Shown here in pieces: positions 8,975 to 16,318 of a stretch of 48,728 nt of DNA. The notes beneath the pieces were generated by a model. The model was not told where the DNA came from and searched no databases. It saw only the letters and a program-made list of their open reading frames with translations. The stretch's first letter is position 1, and each line of letters starts with the position of its first letter. The translations under genes and the position numbers were made by a program. This DNA comes from Ruthenibacterium avium (GTDB taxonomy: Bacteria > Bacillota > Clostridia > Oscillospirales > Ruminococcaceae), in the NCBI GenBank assembly GCA_019118905.1, contig DWYA01000053.1:1-48728 (forward strand), in the 5' to 3' direction.

Positions 8975-10288
8975 TCAGCCCTCACTGTGCTGCGCCAAAG
9001 CCGCTTTCATTGCGTCCACCGCGCGCAGTGCCAGCTGTTCATAGCGCTGGCGCTTGTCACGAATGCGCGTTTCCAGCGGCGGCAAAAGGCCCATATTCGC
9101 GCCCATGGGCTGAAAATCTTTGCTTTCCGTTGTGATATAGTGCAGCAGCGCACCCGTCATCGTCTCCTGCGGATACTCCGGCATTGCCCAGCCGCGGCAG
9201 CGCGCTTCCATCGCGTGTGCCGCAAGTAAACCGCAGGCTGCGCTTTCCATATAGCCTTCAAAACCGGTAATCTGTCCGGCAAAAAATACATTAGGGTGCT
9301 GTTTCAACGCCAAGTCCCGTCCCAAAAGCACAGGGCTGTTTAAAAACGTATTGCGATGCATCACGCCATAGCGCACAAACTCGGCGTTTTCTAAGCCCGG
9401 AATCATGGAAAATACGCGCTTTTGCTCGCCGAATTTCAAATTGGTCTGAAAACCGACCAAATTATAGAGCGTTCCCTGCGCATTTTCCGCGCGCAGCTGC
9501 ACATTGGCCCACGGACGGTGCCCCGTGCGCGGGTCGGTGAGCCCCACCGGACGAAGCGGCCCATACCGCATGGTGTCAGCGCCGCGCTGCGCCATCACCT
9601 CGATGGGCATACAGCCCTCATACACACCGCCCTCGTCAAATGCGTGCAGCTCGGCGCGTTCGGCGCTGCGCAGTGCCTCATAAAACGCCTCATAGCCCGC
9701 TTTGTCAAACGGGCAGTTTAAATAGTCCGCCGTGCCGCGCCCATAGCGAGACGCAGCAAACACCTTTTCCATGTCGATCGAATCTGCTGTGACAATCGGT
9801 GCCGCAGCATCGTAGAACGAAAGCTCTTTTACACCGGTCAAGCGCTTAATGTCTGCGGCAAGCGCCCCTTCCGTCAGAGGGCCTGTGGCGACCAGCGTCA
9901 ACACGTCTTCATCCTCATCAATTTGCGTGACCTCCTGTTCCACTACCGTGATATTCGCATGAGTGCGCACCTTTTGCGTCACACGCTCGGCAAACAAATC
10001 GCGGTCTACCGCCAGCGCACCGCCGGCAGCCACGCGGCATTCCTCCGCAATGGGCAAAAGCGACGAGCCAAGCAGCTTCATTTCGGCTTTCAGCAAGCCG
10101 GAAGCGGAATCCAACCGGTCAGCTTTGAGCGAATTGGAGCAAACCAGCTCGGCAAAATTGCTGTTTTTATGCGCGGGCGAAAACTTCAGCGGCTTTTGTT
10201 CGTAAAGCGTCACCACAAACCCACGGTCGGCCAGATACAGCGCAGCTTCACAGCCTGCCAGCCCGGCGCCTAAAATGCGAATATTCAT
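8975..10288 (-). CDS. trmFO: Methylenetetrahydrofolate-tRNA (uracil-5-)-methyltransferase TrmFO
   Basis: Folate- and FAD-dependent enzyme that forms 5-methyluridine at position 54 in the tRNA T-loop. The N-terminus has the FAD dinucleotide fold IRILGAGLAGCEAALYLADR. The conserved block NSLKADRLDSASGLLKAEM lies near residue 55, and GFEGYMESAACGLLAA near the C-terminus. The ATG at 10288 has AGAGGAAG seven bases upstream; the longer frame to 10345 has no such support. It is 437 residues, the family's usual length. It lies 66 bp after topA, the order found in many Firmicutes. Confidence 0.95.
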   Translation of the reverse strand: MNIRILGAGLAGCEAALYLADRGFVVTLYEQKPLKFSPAHKNSNFAELVCSNSLKADRLDSASGLLKAEMKLLGSSLLPIAEECRVAAGGALAVDRDLFAERVTQKVRTHANITVVEQEVTQIDEDEDVLTLVATGPLTEGALAADIKRLTGVKELSFYDAAAPIVTADSIDMEKVFAASRYGRGTADYLNCPFDKAGYEAFYEALRSAERAELHAFDEGGVYEGCMPIEVMAQRGADTMRYGPLRPVGLTDPRTGHRPWANVQLRAENAQGTLYNLVGFQTNLKFGEQKRVFSMIPGLENAEFVRYGVMHRNTFLNSPVLLGRDLALKQHPNVFFAGQITGFEGYMESAACGLLAAHAMEARCRGWAMPEYPQETMTGALLHYITTESKDFQPMGANMGLLPPLETRIRDKRQRYEQLALRAVDAMKAALAQHSEG

Positions 10289-10354
10289 ATCTGCTTCCTC
10301 TCTATACTGTTTGCCGCCCCTGCATCCGCCGGACGGCGCACGCATAAGCGGAAG

Positions 10355-12463
10355 TCATTCCTTCTTTTCTGCCGCCTGTGACGCGGGGCGCTGATAGCCG
10401 CAGCCCTCTTTCTCGCACAGCAGCACACCATTTTTTCCACCTTTTTTGAACAGGGTCGAGCCGCACTGCGGGCAGTTCTCTGCGGTCGGCTCATTCCAAG
10501 TCATAAAGTCACATTCGGGATATTTTTCACAGCCGTAATATACGCGGCCCTTTTTGGAGCGCCGCAGCAAAATTCTGCCGTGACATTTGGGGCATTCGCC
10601 CGGCATCGACTGCACCAGCCGCTTGGTGTTCTTGCATTCGGGGAAACCGGGACAAGCCAAAAACTTGCCGTAACGGCCGCTTTTAATCACCATTTTGCGC
10701 CCGCAAAGCTCGCACACCTCGTCTGTTTCCTCGTCAGGCACTTTGATTTTCTGGTCTTTCATGTTTTCCTCAGCGGCTTTCAGCGCCTTGTCAAACCCTT
10801 GGTAAAAATCATCAATTGCCTGGTGCCAATCCTCTTGCCCGTTTTCCACTTTGTCGAGGTTTTTCTCCATCTGTGCGGAAAATTTCACGTCGACAATATC
10901 CGGGAACTGCTGCATCATCAAGTCGTTAATCACGCGGCCCAAAGTGGTGGGAATCAGCTTCTTCTGTTCGCGCTCCACATAGTCGCGGTCAATAATCGTG
11001 GTAATGATAGGCGCATAAGTGGACGGACGGCCAATGCCGTTTTCCTCCAGCGCCTTAATGAGCGCCGCTTCGGTATAACGTGCGGGCGGCTGGGTAAATT
11101 TCTGCTCCGGCTTTAATTCCCGCAGCTTGAGTACATCGCCCTCGGACAGCGGCGGCAGAGCCGTTTCCTTTTTTTCTTTTTCATCCGTCGCTTCTTCATA
11201 CAGCACGGTAAAGCCGTCAAAGGTCACCACATAGCCGCTTGCACGGAACAGGTAATCCGCTGCGCTGATTTCCGCCGAAACCGTGTCCTGCAAGCAGTCT
11301 GCCATCTGGCTCGCAATAAACCGGCTCCAAATCAGGCGGTACAGCTTTGCCGGGTCACCTGTCAAGCTTCTGTCCACTTCATCTGGGGTCAAAGCCGGGT
11401 TGGTCGGGCGCACCGCTTCGTGCGCATCCTGCGCGGCGGTCGCACTGCGCGACTTATAAGTGCGCTTTGTTTTGCACACATAAGCGTCGCCCCAGTTGCC
11501 TTCGATAAACTCTTTCGCGGCGGCAACGGCTTCATCCGCAATGCGCAGGCTGTCCGTTCTCATGTAGGTAATCAAACCCATGGTTCCCTGCCCGGCAATC
11601 TCCACACCTTCATACAGCGTCTGTGCTGCACGCATGGTGCGCGTTGCCGTGAAGCCCAAACGACGGCTGGCCTCCTGCTGCAGCGTGGAGGTGATAAACG
11701 GCGGGGCAGGCGTCTTTTTGCGCTTTCCTTTCGTCAGAGAACGCACTTCGTAGACAGCACCTTCCAAAGCCTTTTCAATGGCACGCGCCTGTTCCTCGCT
11801 TTTCACTTCCAGCTTTTTCCCGTCTTTGTCCGCCGACAGACGGGCGGTAAATTTCTTCTGGCTGGACGGCGGAGAAAGCACCGCGTCCACGTTCCAATAT
11901 TCCTGCGGAACAAAGGCTTCAATTTCCTTTTCGCGGTCCACAATCAGGCGCAGCGCCACGCTTTGCACACGTCCTGCCGAAAGACCGCGGCGCACCTTGC
12001 GCCACAAAAACGGCGACAGCTTATAACCCACAAGGCGGTCAAGCACACGGCGCGCCTGCTGGGCATGGAACAAATCCATATCAATGGCGCGCGGTGCAGC
12101 CATTCCCTGGGTCACGCCTTTTTTCGTAATCTCGCCGAAAGTTACGCGGTTTTCTGCGGAAACATCCAGCCCCAGCAAATTGGCCAAATGCCAGCTGATG
12201 GCTTCACCTTCACGGTCCGGGTCCGTTGCCAGATAAACGGCTTCGCTGTCCTTTGCCAGCGATTTCAGCTCCTTGATAATTTTTTCTTTGCCCTTGATGT
12301 TGATATACTGTGGGGCATAGCCATGCTCGATGTCAATGCCGAGCTGACTTGCGGGCAAGTCGCGGATATGTCCCATTGAGGCGGTCACCTCGTATCCGCT
12401 GCCCAAATATTTCCGAATGGTTTTCGCCTTTGCAGGCGACTCCACAATCACTAATTTTGACAT
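10355..12463 (-). CDS. topA: DNA topoisomerase I (type IA)
   Basis: Relaxes negatively supercoiled DNA through a 5'-phosphotyrosine intermediate. It has 702 residues. The N-terminal Toprim domain starts with LVIVESPAKAKTIRKYLG and includes DPDREGEAI. The catalytic block GLITYMRTDSLRIA contains the active tyrosine. The C-terminal 140 residues carry three four-cysteine zinc-ribbon repeats: CELC...CPGFPEC, CPKC...CEKYPEC and CPQC...CEKEGC. The ATG at 12463 has GGAGGAGAG upstream. A 292-bp gap containing a MITE-like element separates it from dprA, so it may depend on a separate promoter or on read-through across that element. Confidence 0.97.
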   Translation of the reverse strand: MSKLVIVESPAKAKTIRKYLGSGYEVTASMGHIRDLPASQLGIDIEHGYAPQYINIKGKEKIIKELKSLAKDSEAVYLATDPDREGEAISWHLANLLGLDVSAENRVTFGEITKKGVTQGMAAPRAIDMDLFHAQQARRVLDRLVGYKLSPFLWRKVRRGLSAGRVQSVALRLIVDREKEIEAFVPQEYWNVDAVLSPPSSQKKFTARLSADKDGKKLEVKSEEQARAIEKALEGAVYEVRSLTKGKRKKTPAPPFITSTLQQEASRRLGFTATRTMRAAQTLYEGVEIAGQGTMGLITYMRTDSLRIADEAVAAAKEFIEGNWGDAYVCKTKRTYKSRSATAAQDAHEAVRPTNPALTPDEVDRSLTGDPAKLYRLIWSRFIASQMADCLQDTVSAEISAADYLFRASGYVVTFDGFTVLYEEATDEKEKKETALPPLSEGDVLKLRELKPEQKFTQPPARYTEAALIKALEENGIGRPSTYAPIITTIIDRDYVEREQKKLIPTTLGRVINDLMMQQFPDIVDVKFSAQMEKNLDKVENGQEDWHQAIDDFYQGFDKALKAAEENMKDQKIKVPDEETDEVCELCGRKMVIKSGRYGKFLACPGFPECKNTKRLVQSMPGECPKCHGRILLRRSKKGRVYYGCEKYPECDFMTWNEPTAENCPQCGSTLFKKGGKNGVLLCEKEGCGYQRPASQAAEKKE

Positions 12464-12564
12464 AAAAAGCTGTTCTCTCCTCCGACCCACTCAAGCGTCA
12501 ATCATTCCGGCATGATGGGGATGGTGCGGCAGTGCGCAGCGGCAGTGCCAATCAATTCTTCCAT

Positions 12565-12726
12565 GGGTGTTTCTGAGAAGTCGAAATTTTCATCTTTTTC
12601 TATTAAGAAGCGGTGTCTGCTGCGTTAAAAATGCTCGGAATCCACAAAGGATTCCTGCGCTTTTTGCCTTGCAGCCCCACACATCTTACGAAAAATCTGT
12701 GCATTTCTTTATTCTCAGAAACACCC
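12565..12726. repeat. 162-bp element with perfect 15-bp terminal inverted repeats (MITE-like)
   Basis: The ends are GGGTGTTTCTGAGAA (12565-12579) and its exact reverse complement TTCTCAGAAACACCC (12712-12726), with 132 bp between them. The interior has no convincing ORF and contains a smaller hairpin, GGAATCC-N5-GGATTCC, at about 12639-12657. Size, sharp ends and lack of coding content fit a non-autonomous miniature transposable element. No clear target-site duplication is visible. It fills most of the dprA-topA gap and could also act as a structured RNA or terminator for dprA transcripts. No second copy was noticed in the window. Confidence 0.6.
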
Positions 12727-12755
12727 TAAATATCGTCTCGCTGTCCATCTCGCGT

Positions 12756-13901
12756 CTATCTTAATACATATTGGCGTCCCGGAAGTGCGCGGATCAGTCC
12801 GCACAGTTCGAGTTCTGTCAATCCGGCCATCACTTTGGCCGTGGGCATTCCTGTTTTTTCGCAAAGCACCGGCAGTGCTTGGGCCTGTGCACTCATGGCA
12901 CGATAAATGGCGGCGGCAGCTTCGGAAAGCTTCGGAAGCTGCATCTCCTCATCGTCTGGCTCGTCTTTGGCAAGCGATGCCTCGCCCGCACTTTGCTGCG
13001 CTTCTTTGGGGCGCAAATCGTAAAACTCCAAAATATCCTCGCCGCAGACTGCCACCTGCGCCCCTTCTGCCAAAAGATGATTCGTTCCTTCGCTGAGGGG
13101 TGAAAAAATACTGCCCGGAACGGCGAACACATCCCGCCCATATTCCAGCGCGGCGCTGACCGTGTTCATCGTACCCGATGCGCGTTTTGCTTCCGCCACA
13201 CAGATTCCCTGCGAAAGCCCGGCAATCAGCCGATTGCGCTGCAAAAAGAAATCTTTGCGCGGCGGCATGTGGGGCGGATATTCCCCAATGACCAACCCGT
13301 GTTCTTCGAGCAGGGTTTTCAGCTTTTTGTGTGCGCCGGGATAACAATGCTCATGGCCGAACGCAATACAGGCAACCGTTGGCGTTTCCTGGCGCAGGGC
13401 AATTTTGTGCGCCTCGCTGTCCAGCCCGCTTGCCAAACCGGAAATCAGCGCCACGCCCGCCTTAGCAAGCGGAGCGGCAATGCGCGCCGTTGCCTCTACG
13501 CCGTAGGCCGACGGTCGCCTTGCCCCCACGATGGCAAATGTAAAACAGCGCTGCAAAATGGTAATATCACCGCGGTAGTAAAGCACGGGCGGCGGCGAAG
13601 GGATTTCACGCAAAAGTGCGGGATAGTCGTCTTCGTCATAGCAAACAATCGACACACCGTTTTGCCGGCATTCATCCAAGCGCGCCACAAAGTCCTCGGG
13701 CTGTGTCATGTGAAGATTGCGCAGCTGAGACGGATGCAAAATACAGGAAAGGTCCGTGGTGCGGCACTCCTCAAACAGAATCTGCGGATGAGGATACATG
13801 CGCACAATATCGCCCGCTTGTACCGCCGCCGGACCCAGCGCGTCGGCGAGCCACAGCCACAGCGCACGTTTTTCCTCCGGCGTTTGAAACCGCTTGTTCA
13901 T
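12756..13901 (-). CDS. dprA: DNA processing protein DprA (Smf)
   Basis: Binds incoming single-stranded DNA and loads RecA during natural transformation; it is widely kept even in species not known to be competent. Key Rossmann-fold motifs: VGARRPSAYGVEA, GLASGLDSEAH, QRNRLIAGLSQGICVAEA and the GTNHLLAEGAQ block near residue 290. A C-terminal winged-helix-like domain occupies roughly 325-381. The ATG at 13901 has GGAGGG nine bases upstream and overlaps the stop of the methyltransferase gene by 4 bp (ATGA), which fixes the start; the frame extends 11 codons further but without support. It has 381 residues. Confidence 0.95.
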   Translation of the reverse strand: MNKRFQTPEEKRALWLWLADALGPAAVQAGDIVRMYPHPQILFEECRTTDLSCILHPSQLRNLHMTQPEDFVARLDECRQNGVSIVCYDEDDYPALLREIPSPPPVLYYRGDITILQRCFTFAIVGARRPSAYGVEATARIAAPLAKAGVALISGLASGLDSEAHKIALRQETPTVACIAFGHEHCYPGAHKKLKTLLEEHGLVIGEYPPHMPPRKDFFLQRNRLIAGLSQGICVAEAKRASGTMNTVSAALEYGRDVFAVPGSIFSPLSEGTNHLLAEGAQVAVCGEDILEFYDLRPKEAQQSAGEASLAKDEPDDEEMQLPKLSEAAAAIYRAMSAQAQALPVLCEKTGMPTAKVMAGLTELELCGLIRALPGRQYVLR

Positions 13902-14683
13902 TGCGCTGCGCCCTCCAAGCTGCGGAAATGCCAAAGCAAAATGCTGCCCGCTACCGCCGCGTTGAGGGATTCGACATTGGGCATCATGGGAATGCGTACT
14001 GTGACATCCGCCAGCGCCACCGCCTCAGGCGTCAGGCCGTTGCCCTCGTTGCCAATCAGCACCGCAAGGCCCGCATCCGTCAAGGCCGGGGCCTGTTCCA
14101 GCGAAACAGCACGCTCCAGCGCAGCGGCATACAGCGGAATGTTTACGGCTTTGAGCGCCTTTGCCAGTTCGCCCACATCGTCATAACAGGCATAGCCCAG
14201 CTTTGCCACCGCGCCCATTCCGGCGCGCAGCACCTTAGGCGAAAACCAATCGGCGCAATGGCTGCAAAGCAGCACGCCCTCAAAGCCAAACGCCGAGGCA
14301 CTGCGCAGCAAAGCGCCAAGATTTGCCGGGTCCTGCACATGCTCCAGCGCTAAATACCGTCCGCCGGGGCGCAGGTGTTCGAGCGAGGCGGGGCGTTCAA
14401 ACAGTGCAAACACGCCCTGCGTGGTTTTCGTGTCCGACAGTTTTTCGGCGACTGCGTCGGATATTTCAAACGTCTGCGCCGCAAGGGCTGTCAGCTCGGG
14501 ATGCTCGGCAAGCATTTTCTCCGTGGCGTACAGTTCACGCGCGGGCAGATACTGCGCAATGTCGCGGCAAAGCCGCAGCCCCTCTGCTAAAAAGCACCCT
14601 GTTTCAGCGCGCTCCTTTGCGCTGTCGCGCAATCGGCACAGTGCTTTTACTTTTTCTGCCGTTCTGCTTTGTAATCTTTGCAC
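13898..14683 (-). CDS. SpoU/TrmH-family RNA 2'-O-methyltransferase
   Basis: A 261-residue SPOUT methyltransferase that transfers a methyl group from S-adenosylmethionine to a ribose 2'-hydroxyl in rRNA or tRNA. The N-terminal substrate-binding domain (about 1-95) includes ETGCFLAEGLRLCRD. The knotted catalytic domain has HVQDPANLGALLRSASAFG, LIGNEGNGLTPE and IPMMPNVESLNAAVAGSI, the three family motifs. It starts with GTG at 14683 behind AAAGGGGG. The exact target is not readable from sequence; the RlmB and TsnR types are both possible. It follows the rplT terminator and is coupled to dprA. Confidence 0.9.
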   Translation of the reverse strand: MQRLQSRTAEKVKALCRLRDSAKERAETGCFLAEGLRLCRDIAQYLPARELYATEKMLAEHPELTALAAQTFEISDAVAEKLSDTKTTQGVFALFERPASLEHLRPGGRYLALEHVQDPANLGALLRSASAFGFEGVLLCSHCADWFSPKVLRAGMGAVAKLGYACYDDVGELAKALKAVNIPLYAAALERAVSLEQAPALTDAGLAVLIGNEGNGLTPEAVALADVTVRIPMMPNVESLNAAVAGSILLWHFRSLEGAAQ

Positions 14684-14722
14684 CCCATGTCCCCCTTTAT
14701 ACTACTATGCGCCGCATAGGCG

Positions 14723-14769
14723 AAAAAAAACAGCTTCTGCACAGCGGGGCAAACGCCGCTGCAAGCTGT
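14723..14769 (-). terminator. Rho-independent terminator after rplT
   Basis: Read on the minus strand, ACAGCTT pairs with AAGCTGT around an inner GCAGCGG/CCGCTGTGC stem, followed by a run of eight T. It is the second of two hairpins after rplT and has the classic terminator form. It closes the infC-rpmI-rplT transcript. Confidence 0.85.
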
Positions 14770-14792
14770 GTGCGGCGAAAATTTCCCCATGC

Positions 14793-14830
14793 AAACATAC
14801 GCCCGGGCAAACCTGCACGGGCGTATGTTT
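14793..14830 (-). other. 13-bp stem-loop in the rplT 3' region
   Basis: AAACATACGCCCG and its exact complement CGGGCGTATGTTT flank a 12-base loop. No T-run follows on the minus strand, so it is not a terminator by itself. It may protect the rplT mRNA 3' region from exonucleases or act together with the terminator 24 bases further on. Confidence 0.6.
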
Positions 14831-14889
14831 CTTGCTTTTATTGCTGTACAAAAAAGCTGTCTGCATCGTCCGTTAAAACGAAACAATGC

Positions 14890-15249
14890 TTATTTTGCAA
14901 TGGCATTCTTGGCAGTTTCTACCAAAGCATTGAAGCTGGCAGCATCGTTGATTGCCATCTCAGACAGCATTTTGCGGTTCAGCTCGATGCCGCTCTTCTT
15001 CAAACCGTTCATGAAAGCGGAATAGCTGATGCCCTGTGCGCGGCAGCCTGCATTGATGCGGGTGATCCACAGCTTGCGGAAATCGCGCTTTTTGTGCTTG
15101 CGGCCGATGAAAGCGTAGTTACCGCTCTTCATGACCTGCTGTTTGGCCATTTTAAAGTGTTTGGACTTGCTGCCGTAGTAACCTTTCGCCAGCTTCAAAG
15201 TCTTTTTTCTTCTTTTACGCGTCATCATTGCGCCTTTGATACGAGCCAT
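14890..15249 (-). CDS. rplT: 50S ribosomal protein L20
   Basis: Binds 23S rRNA early in large-subunit assembly and, in Firmicutes, represses its own operon by binding the infC leader. It has 119 residues, the typical length, with the very basic N-terminus RKRRKKTLKLAKGYYGSKS and the conserved GRKHKKRDFRKLWI and RINAGCRAQGISYS blocks. It is last in the infC-rpmI-rplT operon. The 112-bp gap from rpmI contains GC-rich hairpin sequences, including CCGCC-N6-GGCGG, that may be processing or stability elements. Confidence 0.98.
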   Translation of the reverse strand: MARIKGAMMTRKRRKKTLKLAKGYYGSKSKHFKMAKQQVMKSGNYAFIGRKHKKRDFRKLWITRINAGCRAQGISYSAFMNGLKKSGIELNRKMLSEMAINDAASFNALVETAKNAIAK

Positions 15250-15361
15250 ATTATAATCTCTCCTTAACTGTTATCTGTCATAAAATTTCCCGCCGAATGC
15301 GGCGGCTTCATGGACGGAACGCGCGCTTTGGCGCGGCTCCATCGCCTTTCGCCATCAGAAA

Positions 15362-15565
15362 TTAGGCGTAGGGCAGCATACGCTTCACAGCAGCTGCGTT
15401 CGTCTTGTCTGCATAGGAAGACTTGCGATAGCCGCGTTTCAGCTTTGTGGATTTCTTGGTCAGAATATGGCTGCGGAAAGCGTGGCCGCGTTTCACTTTG
15501 CCGTTCTTTGTCAGTTTAAAGCGTTTTTTCGCGCCGGAATGAGTTTTGATTTTGTACTTAGCCAT
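15362..15565 (-). CDS. rpmI: 50S ribosomal protein L35
   Basis: Small basic large-subunit protein of 67 residues. KYKIKTHSGAKKRFKLT and KRGHAFRSHILTKKS are family-diagnostic, and the protein is rich in Lys and Arg throughout. It lies 13 bp downstream of infC and upstream of rplT, the universal operon order, and would be controlled with them by the L20 leader. Confidence 0.98.
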   Translation of the reverse strand: MAKYKIKTHSGAKKRFKLTKNGKVKRGHAFRSHILTKKSTKLKRGYRKSSYADKTNAAAVKRMLPYA

Positions 15566-15578
15566 TTTTATTTCCTCC

Positions 15579-16106
15579 TCAATTTTGCTTCGCCGGGGCA
15601 GGGGCTAAAAACATTTGCATGCTGCGCCCCTCAAGTTTGGGCTGCTTTTCCACGGTCGCACTGCCCTCTAAAGCTGCTGCAAAGCGCTTGTGAACTTCAA
15701 GGCCCAGGTTGCTGTGCGCCATTTCGCGGCCACGGAACCGAATGGAAACCTTAACCTTATCACCCTTTGCCAGAAACTTTGCAGCCTGGTTCACCTTGGT
15801 ATTGAAGTCGTTGGTGTCGATATTCAAAGACAGGCGAATCTCCTTGATGTCAACGGTTTTCTGGTTCTTTTTTGCTTCCTTGTCGCGCTTTTGCATCTCG
15901 AAGCGGTATTTGCCGTAGTCGAGAATTTTGCATACAGGCGGCTGAGCCTGCGGAGCGATCTTGACAAGGTCAAGATTTTTCTCTTCTGCGCGGCGCAAAG
16001 CGTCCCGAACCGACAGAATGCCCAGCTGGCTTCCGTCCGCATCAATCACGCGCACCTCTTTGTCACGAATATCTTCGTTGATTTCCAGTTCTTTTTTGCC
16101 GCTAAT
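15579..16106 (-). CDS. infC: Translation initiation factor IF-3 (ATT start)
   Basis: Prevents premature subunit joining and proofreads start-codon choice on the 30S subunit. The reading frame is open from an ATG at 16178, but the sequence before ISGKKELEINEDIR is not protein-like and lies in the leader. An ATT at 16106 has GGAGGTG seven bases upstream and gives a 175-residue protein of normal IF-3 size. AUU starts are the established way infC is autoregulated, because IF-3 discriminates against such codons. The N-domain (about 5-85) and C-domain (about 90-170, with IRLSLNID and VKVSIRFRGREMAH) are complete. Confidence 0.95.
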   Translation of the reverse strand: MSGKKELEINEDIRDKEVRVIDADGSQLGILSVRDALRRAEEKNLDLVKIAPQAQPPVCKILDYGKYRFEMQKRDKEAKKNQKTVDIKEIRLSLNIDTNDFNTKVNQAAKFLAKGDKVKVSIRFRGREMAHSNLGLEVHKRFAAALEGSATVEKQPKLEGRSMQMFLAPAPAKQN

Positions 16107-16282
16107 CGTAAAGCACCTCCAAAATAATCTATCGAAACAAAAAATACGGCTGCCGTGAAGGCAGCCGCAATGACACACGAAATATTCCCTTTACTTTGGG
16201 AAAGCTTGCATGATAAACCCGCCGCCCTGAGGGCGATCAAGGTGAGCCGGCTGCCAGCCGGAGCTACTTTGTTTGCTTTGTT
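16107..16282 (-). ncRNA. L20-type leader of the infC-rpmI-rplT operon
   Basis: The roughly 170-nt untranslated leader between promoter and infC holds several stem-loops on the minus strand: CCGGCT-GGC-AGCCGG, CGCCCT-CA-GGGCG, TTCCC-N8-GGGAA, and a terminator-like hairpin just before the infC Shine-Dalgarno. Firmicute infC operons are known to carry an L20-responsive leader that attenuates transcription. Position, size and architecture fit, but I cannot align it to the family consensus here. Confidence 0.7.
16139..16167 (-). terminator. Attenuator hairpin before infC
   Basis: Read on minus, CGGCTGCC and GGCAGCCG form a perfect 8-bp stem with a 5-base loop, followed shortly by TTTTTT. It lies inside the leader 33 bases before the infC start, so it cannot be an end-of-gene terminator and is best read as the conditional terminator of L20 autoregulation. 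Confidence 0.8.
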
Positions 16283-16311
16283 ATTCTAGCGCACTTTTCA
16301 TCATTTGTCAA
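16283..16311 (-). promoter_or_regulatory. Sigma-A promoter for infC-rpmI-rplT
   Basis: On the minus strand a perfect -35 TTGACA (16306-16311) is followed after exactly 17 bases by TAGAAT (16283-16288), a 5/6 match to the -10 consensus. It sits between the addA stop codon and the infC leader and is among the best housekeeping promoters in the window. Confidence 0.88.
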
Positions 16312-16318
16312 GCATTTT

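Noticed and set aside
11420..12379. 319-codon plus-strand open frame opposite topA
   Set aside because: A shadow of topA, with no ribosome binding site and low-complexity composition.
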